This document shows positions 26,017 to 35,563 of a stretch of 64,000 nt of DNA, in pieces. The stretch's first letter is position 1; each line of letters opens with the position of its first letter. The notes below the pieces were generated by a model, which had not been told where the DNA came from, did no database searches, and saw only the letters and a list, made by a program, of their open reading frames with translations. The stretch comes from Bacillota bacterium (GTDB lineage Bacteria > Bacillota > Clostridia > Peptostreptococcales > Acidaminobacteraceae), in assembly GCA_024636005.1 (NCBI GenBank), contig JAGXHV010000032.1:1-64000 (forward strand). Reading direction: 5' to 3'. Position numbers and translations under genes: made by a program.

Positions 26017-26874
26017 ATGAAAGTTCTAATTACGGGAGCTTCAGGGAACGTGGGAAAATATGTGGCGCAGGAACTCCTTAAAATGGGTGAGGATGTTGTT
26101 GTTGCTGGAACAGATCCTAAGAAACTCAATAAGCTTTTCGGTGATGAAGTCAAATCTGTTGAACTGGATTTCACGAATCATGAGACGTTTGACTCAGCAC
26201 TCAGCGGTATCGACAGGGTATTCTTAATGAGACCACCACACCTTGGGAAACCGGAAGATCTTTATCCTTTTATTGATGCTGTGAAAAAAAAACCGATCAA
26301 ACTTTTATCTTTTTTATCTTTGATGGGTGTTGAAAAGAATACAATCCCGCCTCATCATAAGATCGAAAAGTACATTGAGGCGCTAGACATTCCTTTTTCA
26401 CACATAAGACCAGGTTTTTTTATGCAGAATGTATCCGGTATCCATTCAATTGAAATCAAAGAGAATGATACGATCTTTGTACCCGCAGGAAGAAGCAAAA
26501 CCAGTTTCATTGATGCATCCGATATTGGTCTCGCAATAGCGACGGTCTTACATGAACCAGAGCAACATAAAAAATCAGCCTATACAATAACAGGATCTGT
26601 TGCACTCGATTACTATCAAGTCGCTGAGATCATAAGCGAAGTGACTGGAAGAAAAATAACCTATGCCAAACCTGGTTATTTGAGATATAGAAATCACTAT
26701 ATCAACCATCGTGGTTTGGACAAAGGTTATGTGAACGTTACTGTGGCACTGTACTTCATGACTAGAATGGGAACTGCTGAAGCCACAACAGATGAATTCT
26801 TCAAACTGACTGGTAAAAAGCCAAAGACCTTCGAAGAATTTGCGAGAGAAAATATCGAAGCTTTTATGAATTAA
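26017..26874 (+). CDS. NmrA-like NAD(P)-binding protein (atypical SDR)
   Basis: The 285-residue protein has the N-terminal Rossmann motif TGASGNVGKYVAQEL and then VVAGTDPKKL, FDSALSGIDRVFLMRPP and SFLSLMGVEKN. It belongs to the NmrA/SDR_a5 group, in which the Tyr-Lys catalytic pair of classical SDRs is absent; HHKIEKYIEALDIPFSHIRPGFFMQN is the usual replacement region. Such proteins reduce quinones or sense NADP(H). It directly follows the MarR gene. Its last 11 bases overlap the convergent ABC-F gene. Confidence 0.88.
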   Translation: MKVLITGASGNVGKYVAQELLKMGEDVVVAGTDPKKLNKLFGDEVKSVELDFTNHETFDSALSGIDRVFLMRPPHLGKPEDLYPFIDAVKKKPIKLLSFLSLMGVEKNTIPPHHKIEKYIEALDIPFSHIRPGFFMQNVSGIHSIEIKENDTIFVPAGRSKTSFIDASDIGLAIATVLHEPEQHKKSAYTITGSVALDYYQVAEIISEVTGRKITYAKPGYLRYRNHYINHRGLDKGYVNVTVALYFMTRMGTAEATTDEFFKLTGKKPKTFEEFARENIEAFMN

Positions 26875-28609
26875 TACTACTGATCAGCATTTCAAGTTCA
26901 TCAGCGTAGACTTTAGCGAGTTCAAAATCGGTCTCTTGTAAAGCTTTTTCAATTTTGGTTTCAATGGATTTCTTTTTTTGCTCAAATTCCAAATAATCTT
27001 TGTCAAAATGACTGTCGTAGATCATTTTTCTGAATTTGCGAATGCTCATTTTTCGAATGGTCTTATTCTCAATGATCAAAACGTAATCCATACAATTTGC
27101 AATCGTATAGTAATCATGGGAAATCATCAGTACAGCACCGGTATAGTCATCAATCGCTTTTTCAAGTGCCATTTGTGAATAGGTGTCCAAATGACTAGTG
27201 GGTTCATCAAGTAATAGGAAGTCAGACTTCACAGCAGAAATTTTTGCGATTTGAAGGATATTCTTTTCTCCACCGGATAACGTTCTGATTGTTCTGTCAA
27301 GAACATCTTCGTTGAAACCATATTTAGCGACATGTGACCGGATTTCACCGGATGATTTGAATCCAATATCAAAAAACTCTTCAAGGACTGTATTGGAATC
27401 ACAAAGCATTTCGCCTTGAACCTGTGACAAATAAGCTACAGTGGCGTCTTCGTGGATTTCGATGGCGCATGAATTGTTTTTGAAGAGCGCTCTGAACAAA
27501 GTCGTTTTTCCGGTGCCGTTGGAACCGATGAGAGCGACTTTTTCACCTGCTCCAATTTCAAAACTGACATTTTCAAGGAGTATTTCATCAAAACTGGCGC
27601 TATAATCCTTTACTTTCAGTATGAATGTATCGTGAAGTCCATGAGCTGAATTAAGCTCAATATCAGGTTTTTTGATATCGACAAAAGGTGCTTTTATTCT
27701 TCGTGCTTCAAGTCGTTCCTGTATTTTTACTCTCGCATACAGTGCTTTTCCTCTTGACGCCTCCGCGTTGCTGGATGCAATCAATCTCAATTTATGGATC
27801 ATTTGATCATTTCTTTCAATCTCTTCATCATCTGCGATTGAAAGTTCCTGAAGCTCAATTTTCTTTTGAAGTAGTGTGAGGTTGTATTCGATATACCCGC
27901 CATCGAATTCCTGCAACTCAGTATTTTCAAGATGGATGATCTTATTGAAACAATGGTTCAAAAGATACCGATTATGCGTAACAACCAAAAGAATCCCTTT
28001 ATGTGCGTTGATGAGATTCTTCAGAGCGGCTAGGTTTTCAAAATCCAAAAATACGTCGGGTTCGTCCATTATCATCAGATCTGGTTGCTTCAGCATTTCT
28101 TTAATGACTTGGATGAGTTTGAATTCACCGCCACTGAGCATTGATACAGACATGTCCCTGGTTTTGTTTAGGTTTGCAAGATTCAGTTTTTTGTTGATAT
28201 TGCTTTCATAGTCATCCCCACCGATGGCGTTAAATACATCCAGTGCATGCTGATATTTTTCAAGCAAAACATCTATTTCAGTTGAAGTTTCCATAGCGGT
28301 TCCTAAAGATTCGAGTTCACTACGAAGTCTCAGAAAGTCTTCACCGATATATTCGAATACGGTGATTTTTTTTGTGTGATCATGCTTTGGGAACTGACTG
28401 ACATAGCCAATTTTACAGTGCTGATCCAGTTCAATTTTTCCATCGAACATATACTTTTCAGGATCCATGATCATTTGAATCAAGGTGCTTTTTCCACTAC
28501 CACTGGTGCCAATGAAAGCTGCGTGTTGGCCATCTTCAAGTGTGAATGAAATCTTGTTGAATAAATCTTTTTGTGGAAATGAGTAAGACAAGTCATTAAT
28601 TTTTATCAT
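26864..28609 (-). CDS. ABC-F family ATPase (ribosome-associated type)
   Basis: The 581-residue protein has two ATPase domains and no membrane segment. NBD1 has GTSGSGKST, SMLSGGEFKLIQV and LMIMDEPDVFLD; NBD2 has GSNGTGKTT, TLSGGEKNILQIAKI and LLLDEPTSHLD. The inter-domain linker (about 250-310) is charged and includes RGKALYARVKIQERL, where ABC-F proteins insert the P-site tRNA interaction motif. A C-terminal coiled coil (530-580) follows. Its relatives include Vga/Lsa/OptrA-type ribosome protection proteins as well as housekeeping EttA-like factors. NBD1's VGYVSQFP fits the resistance-type group slightly better, but this is not certain. It follows the RsmH-like gene by 19 bases on the same strand and forms an operon with it. 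Confidence 0.88.
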   Translation of the reverse strand: MIKINDLSYSFPQKDLFNKISFTLEDGQHAAFIGTSGSGKSTLIQMIMDPEKYMFDGKIELDQHCKIGYVSQFPKHDHTKKITVFEYIGEDFLRLRSELESLGTAMETSTEIDVLLEKYQHALDVFNAIGGDDYESNINKKLNLANLNKTRDMSVSMLSGGEFKLIQVIKEMLKQPDLMIMDEPDVFLDFENLAALKNLINAHKGILLVVTHNRYLLNHCFNKIIHLENTELQEFDGGYIEYNLTLLQKKIELQELSIADDEEIERNDQMIHKLRLIASSNAEASRGKALYARVKIQERLEARRIKAPFVDIKKPDIELNSAHGLHDTFILKVKDYSASFDEILLENVSFEIGAGEKVALIGSNGTGKTTLFRALFKNNSCAIEIHEDATVAYLSQVQGEMLCDSNTVLEEFFDIGFKSSGEIRSHVAKYGFNEDVLDRTIRTLSGGEKNILQIAKISAVKSDFLLLDEPTSHLDTYSQMALEKAIDDYTGAVLMISHDYYTIANCMDYVLIIENKTIRKMSIRKFRKMIYDSHFDKDYLEFEQKKKSIETKIEKALQETDFELAKVYADELEMLISSINS

Positions 28610-28628
28610 AATATTACCTTTCGTTTGG

Positions 28629-29690
28629 TTAAGCTTTTATGGCCCAACGGAGTTTGGCGGATCGAGCTCGGCTGTTGGTATGGCATTCTTCGGCTGATGG
28701 CCTGATGGGATCCGGTGCGATTTCCTTGTAAATCCCTTCCCGCAAATATTTCTTAAAGGATTTCTTCACCAGACGGTCTTCTCCTGAATGAAACGTCAGA
28801 ATCGCTACACGTCCTCCTGAAGCAAGGACGTTCGGTAGTTTTTCAAGGAAATCATAAAGCACTTCAAATTCACTGTTGACATCAATTCTAATAGCCTGAA
28901 AGCAACGTTGACAAGATTTTTTCACTTCTTCATCTCTTGTGCTTTCCGGAATAAATCTTAAAGCGGTTTTTATGATTTGCATCAGATGAGTGGTTGTAGT
29001 GATCTCATGTCCTTTTTTGATTTCAGATATGATGGCCTTGGCAATCACTTCAGCGTGGGGTTCATCGGAATTCTCGAACAGCATGCCCACGAGTTCATCT
29101 TTTGATATTGTTTTTAAGCGCTCTGCTGCAGAAATACCAGATTCAGGATTTAAGCGAAGGTCTAGTGGACCTTCACTTTTGAATGAAAATCCTCTCTCCG
29201 GATTATCGATTTGCATGGAAGAAACCCCTAAATCTGCGAGAACAAAATCCAGTGGCCCTGACTCTAGTGCGACCTGATCGATGCACGAAAAATTCAGTTG
29301 CTTGATGGTCAGTATCTCAGGACCATATCCTAAACGTTCAAGTCGTTCTTTGGTTCGTGGGAGTTCAATGGGATCAACATCCATGGCGTACAAACAGCCA
29401 GACATTTCAAGCCGTTTCAGCATTTCCAGAGTGTGACCTCCGTAACCAAGGGTTGCATCAAGTCCAGTTTCCCCAGGTTTGATATCTAGTAATTCAAGAA
29501 TCTCATTCACACAAATGGAACGATGCATCCCTGCTGGGGTGTTGCCTTTTTGGATTATTTTTACAACATCCTCTGAATACTTCTCAGGTTGGAGTTCTTT
29601 ATATTTGTCTTTGAAAGTTTTGGGATGAGTACCTTTATAGCGTACACGACGCTGGCGTTTTTGACCTTGATCATCCATGGTTGAACTCAT
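28629..29690 (-). CDS. RsmH-like SAM-dependent methyltransferase (paralogue outside the dcw cluster)
   Basis: The 353-residue protein carries RsmH/MraW motifs: HRSICVNEILELL, LDATLGYGGHTLEML (SAM loop), VLADLGVSSMQIDNPERGFSF, GPLDLRLN, IRIDVNSEFEVL and LTFHSGEDRLVKK. RsmH methylates N4 of C1402 in 16S rRNA. Compared with the standard 310-residue enzyme, it has a ~60-residue N-terminal extension (HPKTFKDKYKELQPEKY) and variants such as GYGGHT for GGGGHS and FHSGEDR for FHSLEDR. Its location next to ABC-F, without mraZ, ftsL or ftsI, marks it as a second copy seen in several Clostridia. It may act on the same or a different rRNA base. Confidence 0.82.
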   Translation of the reverse strand: MSSTMDDQGQKRQRRVRYKGTHPKTFKDKYKELQPEKYSEDVVKIIQKGNTPAGMHRSICVNEILELLDIKPGETGLDATLGYGGHTLEMLKRLEMSGCLYAMDVDPIELPRTKERLERLGYGPEILTIKQLNFSCIDQVALESGPLDFVLADLGVSSMQIDNPERGFSFKSEGPLDLRLNPESGISAAERLKTISKDELVGMLFENSDEPHAEVIAKAIISEIKKGHEITTTTHLMQIIKTALRFIPESTRDEEVKKSCQRCFQAIRIDVNSEFEVLYDFLEKLPNVLASGGRVAILTFHSGEDRLVKKSFKKYLREGIYKEIAPDPIRPSAEECHTNSRARSAKLRWAIKA

Positions 29691-29849
29691 TTTTCCTCCA
29701 TATGATTTTTATGCTATCATATCACAGATTCGCCTATATGAATGTTAATTTATCGGTTACTTTTTATTTTTAAGGGTAATTAAGTAAAGGGACCTATAGT
29801 AAAAGTGTCAACCTTATAAAGTGTAGTTATGTATTAAGGAGGAAAAAAA

Positions 29850-31451
29850 GTGAGTATGTTTTGTTATCAATGTCAAGAAGCCGCAAAAAATACTGGATGT
29901 ACAGTAAAAGGTATGTGTGGCAAAGAAGCGGAAGTTGCAAAACTTCAAGATGTGTTGATTCACACTTTGAAAGAAATCTCTGTAGCCGTTGTAAAAGGAA
30001 AGATAAATGTCGGTGAAATTACTGAGGCCAATCACCAAATGCTCAAAAGTTTATTTATGACCATTACAAATGCCAACTTTGACGACTGGGCAATCGAACA
30101 GCAAATCAAGAAAATGATTGCAATTGGAAATGAACTCAAAGGCGATATCACACCATACGATTCAAAAGCGTCTATGCTTGAAAAAGCTGAATCCATCGGT
30201 GTTTTGGCGACTGAAAATGAAGACATTCGCTCTTTGAGAGAATTGATCATTTATGGACTTAAAGGTATGGCGGCCTATACCGAACATGCTCTCAATATCG
30301 GGAAAGAAAGCAAAGAAATTTATGAGTTCACTTATGAGGCGTTGTCGGCGACTCTTGATGATTCGCTTTCTGTTGATGATTTGGTGAAAATGACATTGAA
30401 AACAGGAGAATATGGTGTCAAGGCGATGGCACTGCTGGATGAAGCGAATACATCCAAATATGGTCATCCTGAAATCACCAAAGTCAATATCGGTGTAGGA
30501 AAAAATCCTGCCATTCTAATATCTGGACATGACCTTACAGATCTTGAGCAACTACTTGATCAAACCAAAGGCACAGGTGTGGATGTTTATACCCATGGTG
30601 AGATGTTGCCTGGACATTATTATCCCGCTTTCAAAAAGTATGATCATTTTATAGGTAACTATGGCGGTTCATGGTGGAAGCAAGTTGGGGAGTTTGAATC
30701 CTTCAACGGACCAATTCTATTTACAACCAACTGTATCGTACCTCCTAAGAGTGATGAGGTCAGAAAGAGAATCTTTACAACCGGTTCATCTGGATATCCT
30801 GGCTGTCTCCATATCATACCTGAGCCCGATGGTAAAAAAGACTTTTCAGCCATAATTGAAATGGCGAAAAAATTGCCTTCACCTGATGAAATCGAAACAG
30901 GAAATATCGTGGGTGGATTTGCTCATAATCAAGTCATCGCACTAGCTGATCAAGTGGTGGAAGCAGTGAAATCCGGAGCAATCAAGAAGTTTATCGTTAT
31001 GGCCGGATGCGATGGTAGAATGAAGTCTAGAGAGTATTACACAGAGTTTGCTGAAAAACTTCCAAAAGATACAGTGATTCTTACAGCTGGATGCGCCAAG
31101 TTCCGTTACAACAAACTGGATCTGGGTGACATCGGAGGAATCCCTAGAGTACTTGATGCCGGTCAATGTAATGATTCTTACTCACTTGCAGTGATTGCGC
31201 TCAAACTCAAAGAAGTATTCGGACTGGATGATATCAATGAGCTTCCAATAGCATATAATATCGCATGGTATGAGCAAAAAGCTGTTATAGTTCTGTTGGC
31301 ACTACTTTACCTTGGGGTCAAGAACATTCACCTAGGTCCGACACTTCCTGCATTTTTATCTCCAAATGTGGCAAACGTTTTAGTGAATACATTTGGCATT
31401 GCTGGAATTGGAACAGTTGAAGACGATATCTCAATGCTTGTTACAAATTAA
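29850..31451 (+). CDS. hcp: hydroxylamine reductase / hybrid-cluster protein
   Basis: The 533-residue protein starts at GTG 29850 after AAGGAGG. N-terminal cluster cysteines are CYQCQEA, C17 and C23, the short-spaced [4Fe-4S] set of class I/II Hcp. Hybrid-cluster ligands are seen as [40 protein letters not shown] and near-terminal WYEQKA. It acts as a cytoplasmic NO/hydroxylamine reductase in nitrosative stress defence. No hcr (NADH oxidoreductase) follows, as usual in strict anaerobes. The gene is monocistronic, ending at a strong terminator. Divergent from rsmH-like; no clear HcpR or FNR site was found in the 160-base gap. Confidence 0.95.
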   Translation: MSMFCYQCQEAAKNTGCTVKGMCGKEAEVAKLQDVLIHTLKEISVAVVKGKINVGEITEANHQMLKSLFMTITNANFDDWAIEQQIKKMIAIGNELKGDITPYDSKASMLEKAESIGVLATENEDIRSLRELIIYGLKGMAAYTEHALNIGKESKEIYEFTYEALSATLDDSLSVDDLVKMTLKTGEYGVKAMALLDEANTSKYGHPEITKVNIGVGKNPAILISGHDLTDLEQLLDQTKGTGVDVYTHGEMLPGHYYPAFKKYDHFIGNYGGSWWKQVGEFESFNGPILFTTNCIVPPKSDEVRKRIFTTGSSGYPGCLHIIPEPDGKKDFSAIIEMAKKLPSPDEIETGNIVGGFAHNQVIALADQVVEAVKSGAIKKFIVMAGCDGRMKSREYYTEFAEKLPKDTVILTAGCAKFRYNKLDLGDIGGIPRVLDAGQCNDSYSLAVIALKLKEVFGLDDINELPIAYNIAWYEQKAVIVLLALLYLGVKNIHLGPTLPAFLSPNVANVLVNTFGIAGIGTVEDDISMLVTN

Positions 31452-31461
31452 TTCTTATGAT

Positions 31462-31503
31462 ACAGTGTGTGGTGAAGTTCAAATCATCACACACTGTTTT
31501 TGT
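31462..31503 (+). terminator. rho-independent terminator of hcp
   Basis: ACAGTGTGTG(G)TGA pairs with TCA(T)CACACACTGT around an eight-base loop, followed by TTTTT. Confidence 0.88.
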
Positions 31504-31639
31504 AATGCATATAAAAAATTATAATTATGGATATTTCCCAATAAAATGCGTGAAGTAAACGCTTCGAAATGGTAAAATAGGAAAGGATATATAAAAGCAA
31601 TGTGCTTGAACATAAAATATAATTAAGAGGAGATGTATT

Positions 31640-32956
31640 ATGAGTAAACCAATTCTCTCAGCTCACTTCGAATCAAGAAAGCCATCTGACGTGCGTTTGG
31701 CTCAAATGAAATTCGATGAACGTAAAGTAAAACCTGAAGCGGTGATTAACGTAGGTATAGGAAATGTTTCTCTCCCTACCAATCCAGCTATGATGAAAAG
31801 ATTGTTTGCACTTAATGCACCAGACAGTCCTTTTGCTCAGGGTGTGATCAGATATTCCGGTACAGCGGGTACAGTTGAATGTCAAAATGCATTTAAGAAC
31901 ATTCTTGATTGTGAAGGGTTTGACACTAGCAAGTTACACGTACAGGTCACAGATGGTGGTTCAGCTGGAATGGAACTTTTATTGATTGGAGTTTGTGGAC
32001 CTGCTGGAACTGATGAAAGACCACTTATGATGATTGACCCAGCTTATACAAATTATATCTCTTTTGCAGAGAGAGTAGGCCGAAAGACAGTTACTGTGAA
32101 GCGTCATTTGGGTGAAGATGGAAAATTCACTTTGCCTGAGCTGGACAAAATCGAAGAGACCATTAAAGCTAACAATCCAGGGGCATTACTTGTTATCCCA
32201 TATGATAATCCGACTGGACAACTTTATAACCATGAAACACTAGTGGAACTTGCTAAACTCTGTGTGAAGTACAACATGTGGATGGTCAGTGATGAAGCTT
32301 ACCGTGAGCTTTATTACGAAGATGGTATTGACCTCGTGAGCATTTGGGGTGTGAACGATGCGGAAGTTCCAGGAATCGAAGGCAGAAGAATCAGTATTGA
32401 GACTGCATCCAAAGTTTGGAATGCTTGCGGACTCCGTATTGGTGCAGTGATTACTGACAGCGCTGAATTCAACAATCGCTCAATAGCTGAATATACTGCG
32501 AATCTATGTGCAAATGTCATTGGACAGTATATTTTTGGAGCACTTGCTCACGAATCAAAAGAAGAGATTTTAGGATGGGCAAGCCATATCCGTGAGTACT
32601 ATAAAGAACATATTGTTAAGGTTTATAATGGTCTCAAGGAAAAAGAGCCTGGTCTTATTGTATCTTCACCGGATGCATCCATTTACTCTGTAATAGATGT
32701 TAGAAATGTTGTTAAACCTGGATTTGATGCCATAGATTTTGTACTTTATTGTGCCCAGGAAGGTTCTGTAAATGTCGACGGCGTTGAAACCACTCTTCTT
32801 GTCGCACCTATGAAAGGGTTCTATGATATCAAGGCTGGAGAAGTAAATCCGGGGAGCACACAGTTCCGAATCTCTTTTGTTGAAACACCTGAGAACATGG
32901 CGAAAATTCCTGAATTGTTTGTTCAACTTTTGAGACAGTTTGAAGCACAAAGATAA
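31640..32956 (+). CDS. PLP-dependent class I/II aminotransferase
   Basis: The 438-residue protein is a fold-type I aminotransferase: VTDGGSAGMELLL near 105, IPYDNPTGQLYNHETL (PLP Asn), VSDEAYRELYY (PLP Asp/Tyr), and ASKVWNACGLRIGA with Schiff-base Lys258. PGSTQFRISFVET near the end supplies the carboxylate-binding Arg. The N-terminus (MSKPILSAHFESRKPSDVRL) is longer and unlike AspC. The substrate is not clear; the family includes aspartate, alanine and branched-chain aminotransferases. Monocistronic, between two terminators. Confidence 0.88.
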   Translation: MSKPILSAHFESRKPSDVRLAQMKFDERKVKPEAVINVGIGNVSLPTNPAMMKRLFALNAPDSPFAQGVIRYSGTAGTVECQNAFKNILDCEGFDTSKLHVQVTDGGSAGMELLLIGVCGPAGTDERPLMMIDPAYTNYISFAERVGRKTVTVKRHLGEDGKFTLPELDKIEETIKANNPGALLVIPYDNPTGQLYNHETLVELAKLCVKYNMWMVSDEAYRELYYEDGIDLVSIWGVNDAEVPGIEGRRISIETASKVWNACGLRIGAVITDSAEFNNRSIAEYTANLCANVIGQYIFGALAHESKEEILGWASHIREYYKEHIVKVYNGLKEKEPGLIVSSPDASIYSVIDVRNVVKPGFDAIDFVLYCAQEGSVNVDGVETTLLVAPMKGFYDIKAGEVNPGSTQFRISFVETPENMAKIPELFVQLLRQFEAQR

Positions 32957-32972
32957 ATTAGATCCATTAAGC

Positions 32973-33010
32973 AGATCCCTCTTGCATATTGCAGCAAGGG
33001 GGATTTTTTT
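32973..33010 (+). terminator. rho-independent terminator
   Basis: GATCCCTCTTGC and GCAAGGGGGATT form a stem with one mismatch/G-U around an eight-base loop, followed by seven T. Confidence 0.88.
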
Positions 33011-33125
33011 ATTTGAAATTTCACGAATATTCTGACAATTGTGTACAAATCTTAAAATATCAGTTCATAGTCATGGGTATATTATTGTGATAAGATTAAA
33101 AAAAACACATAAATACAGGATGGTT

Positions 33126-35561
33126 ATGATGTTATCTTACAAAAGAATCAGGAAATTGGTATTTATTGTTATTATGGCTTCATTATTGATGTTTGCTTTT
33201 TTTCGTTTTTCAAACAACACTTTTGATGAATCCAAACTTAATACTGACAACATTATGGGTCATATTGAAAAATTGTCCTCCGATGAGTTTAATGGACGTC
33301 AGGCGGGGTCGAGTGGAGATTTATTGGCACTTGAATACATAAAAGACTATTTCACTATGATTGGGCTTGAACCTGCTGGGATTGATGATGGTTATTTACA
33401 ACCGTTTTCGGTTTTAATTCCCAATGTGGACACTGACCCTGTTTTTGAGATTGAATCAGATACAGGTACGATACTAAAGTCTTTTGAGATGTATAAAGAC
33501 TTTAGTGTCGTGTTGTCCCCAAATGGAGGAGGCATTGATTATTATGGAGAAATGATTCTGGTCGGGAATGATTTTCTAAGAACGGATCCTGAGGAAATCA
33601 AAGACAGAATTGTAGTGATAGAATTCAACTACCTTAGTCCACGTGTCGTGTCTCATATTATTGAGGCCGGTGGAAAAGGTATTCTTTGTAGTACTGATAC
33701 GAATACATTCAATCCGCCACAGACACGTGAGAAGACTAAATCCTTTGATATTTCAGGTAAAACCAATGAATCTATTTTATTGGGATATATTTCATCGGAT
33801 TCATTTCGATATTTGAATTCTATTATAGAAAAGAATGAAGATCGTACTTTGGAAGAACCCATTGGAATCATTGACCGCGTAAGAATCAAGATTGATATTG
33901 ACTATCCAGTAGTCGAAACAGCAAACGTATTGGGTAAAATTAATGGTAAATCATCAAAAGAAAGTATACTCCTTATTACAACAAACATAGATGGTTTGGG
34001 AATTGGAACAGGAGAAAATCACTTCCCAGGGGCCATAAATAATACTTCAGGTATTGCAATAATGCTTGAAATGGCAAGAACTATGACCCAACAAGAGACT
34101 CTACCTGACCAGACGGTTGTCTTCGCAGGCTTCAATGGTCAAGAGCAGCAACTTTCAGGATCGGGTCATTATATCGATTATCCGATCTATCCACTTGAGC
34201 AGACCACGGTCATTCATATTGAATACATCGGAAAAGCATCGTTTGAAGGACTCAGTATTGCCTCAGACCCGATCAATGGTACGATTATCAAAGATAGAAT
34301 CAGCAAATATGCTGATGATATGGGGCTTCTGACTGTGCTGAACCCTACTGGTTATGGTGTGATCACTCAACTTTCGAACAAGAAAGTCCCTTCTGTGCAA
34401 CTTAATGACAGCAGTAGGACACAGAACTCATATGAAGATAGTTTTGAGAATGTAGATGAAAAGACCATTGATAACTCTGCGAATGTCTTACTCCATTATA
34501 TCAAAAGAGATGTTTACAAAGATTCAGGAATTGATTATTTGAATTCCGTGGAGATATTTCTTCTTGTTTTGATTGCATTCGCTGGATTACTTAGTTATTT
34601 GATTGTCAAAGGGTACAATGCTTTTCCAAATAGGATCATTGCAGGCAACCGTATTGAAGATTTATATTTTTCTACACCTGTTTTAATGGTCAGAAAGTTC
34701 TTTACGACAGTACTGCCATATTTTCTAGCAGTATTTATGTTATCGCTTCTCGCAAATATCGATCCTGGAACCAACTTGAAAGTAATCAATGGAGAAGCGA
34801 CCACCAATGTATCCTGGTATTTGACACTAAAGAAAAGTGTGCTCTATTTAAGGTCAATGATTGATTTGGGTACATACCAATCCGATACGGTAGGCAATAT
34901 TTTCAAAGTGATTTACGAGTCTAGCAAACTTAGTATCGCTTTAGTGGCTACATCACTTTTGGTGTCCACAATAGTCGGTATTTTACGTGGAATGGTTGAA
35001 GGGTATAGGTCCAAAAAAGCAAAATTGGGCTCTCTTGCTACGCTCGTCTTTTTTTCTATTCCGGATGTGTTGATTGTATTGCTTGTGCTTTTGGGGTACA
35101 CGTTCATTGCCAGACAGTTCCCAAATATAAAAGACTTTATGCCGCTAAAAGCATTCATATTGCCGCTTTTTACACTTTCAATCATTCCGACGATCTATAT
35201 TTCCAGAATTACATTGATCAGCATTCAAGAAGAGCTCGTCAAAGATTATATTAAAAATGAAAAAGCCAAAGGTTTTTCGAGACGTAAAATAATATTCGTT
35301 GAACTGATGCCTTCAATTTTCTATAAAATTATTGATACCATGCCTACAATCATGACAATGCTTTTATCCAATATGATTGTTGTAGAATACTTGTTCAACT
35401 ATAAAGGCATTTTATATTATTTGATTTATCTGTACGGGCGTCAAGATATTTATAGATTCGTTCCACTTGCGATGACACTTGGACTGATTTTTATTGTCTT
35501 CACCAAAGGGTTTCAGTTGCTTGCAAAAATGATCAATCCACTGAAACGTAAGGGGGTCTAG
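33126..35561 (+). CDS. fusion: degenerate PA/M28-peptidase-like domain + Opp/Dpp-type ABC permease (OppB-like)
   Basis: The start is taken at ATG 33126 behind CAGGA (811 residues); the frame is open from 33039. The order is: TM helix (~12-32), extracellular PA-like region (~110-230), M28-like domain (~270-465), TM helix (~477-497), then a full OppB-type permease (~520-811) with helix LPYFLAVFMLSLL and EAA loop YIKNEKAKGFSRRKIIF. In the M28 part the fold-specific text is kept (GAINNTSGIAIMLEMART, FAGFNGQEQQLSGSGHY), but the metal set is changed. Asn287 stands where the first zinc His is expected, Asn305 for the bridging Asp, Gln339 for the general base, Glu366 for the Asp ligand, and no C-terminal His is found; Glu340 remains. 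The domain is therefore probably inactive. It lies in a four-gene importer operon with no solute-binding protein gene. Inference: the M28-like part captures peptide or another ligand. Confidence 0.85.
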   Translation: MMLSYKRIRKLVFIVIMASLLMFAFFRFSNNTFDESKLNTDNIMGHIEKLSSDEFNGRQAGSSGDLLALEYIKDYFTMIGLEPAGIDDGYLQPFSVLIPNVDTDPVFEIESDTGTILKSFEMYKDFSVVLSPNGGGIDYYGEMILVGNDFLRTDPEEIKDRIVVIEFNYLSPRVVSHIIEAGGKGILCSTDTNTFNPPQTREKTKSFDISGKTNESILLGYISSDSFRYLNSIIEKNEDRTLEEPIGIIDRVRIKIDIDYPVVETANVLGKINGKSSKESILLITTNIDGLGIGTGENHFPGAINNTSGIAIMLEMARTMTQQETLPDQTVVFAGFNGQEQQLSGSGHYIDYPIYPLEQTTVIHIEYIGKASFEGLSIASDPINGTIIKDRISKYADDMGLLTVLNPTGYGVITQLSNKKVPSVQLNDSSRTQNSYEDSFENVDEKTIDNSANVLLHYIKRDVYKDSGIDYLNSVEIFLLVLIAFAGLLSYLIVKGYNAFPNRIIAGNRIEDLYFSTPVLMVRKFFTTVLPYFLAVFMLSLLANIDPGTNLKVINGEATTNVSWYLTLKKSVLYLRSMIDLGTYQSDTVGNIFKVIYESSKLSIALVATSLLVSTIVGILRGMVEGYRSKKAKLGSLATLVFFSIPDVLIVLLVLLGYTFIARQFPNIKDFMPLKAFILPLFTLSIIPTIYISRITLISIQEELVKDYIKNEKAKGFSRRKIIFVELMPSIFYKIIDTMPTIMTMLLSNMIVVEYLFNYKGILYYLIYLYGRQDIYRFVPLAMTLGLIFIVFTKGFQLLAKMINPLKRKGV

Positions 35562-35563
35562 CC

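Noticed and set aside
29725-29845. Candidate HcpR/FNR site upstream of hcp (GGTTAC ... GGTAAT)
   Set aside because: The half-sites are not a proper inverted repeat and the spacing is wrong for known HcpR or FNR operators.
33039-33125. Longer N-terminus of the M28-permease fusion
   Set aside because: The upstream start lacks a ribosome binding site, and the added residues are hydrophilic without signal character; ATG 33126 follows CAGGA.
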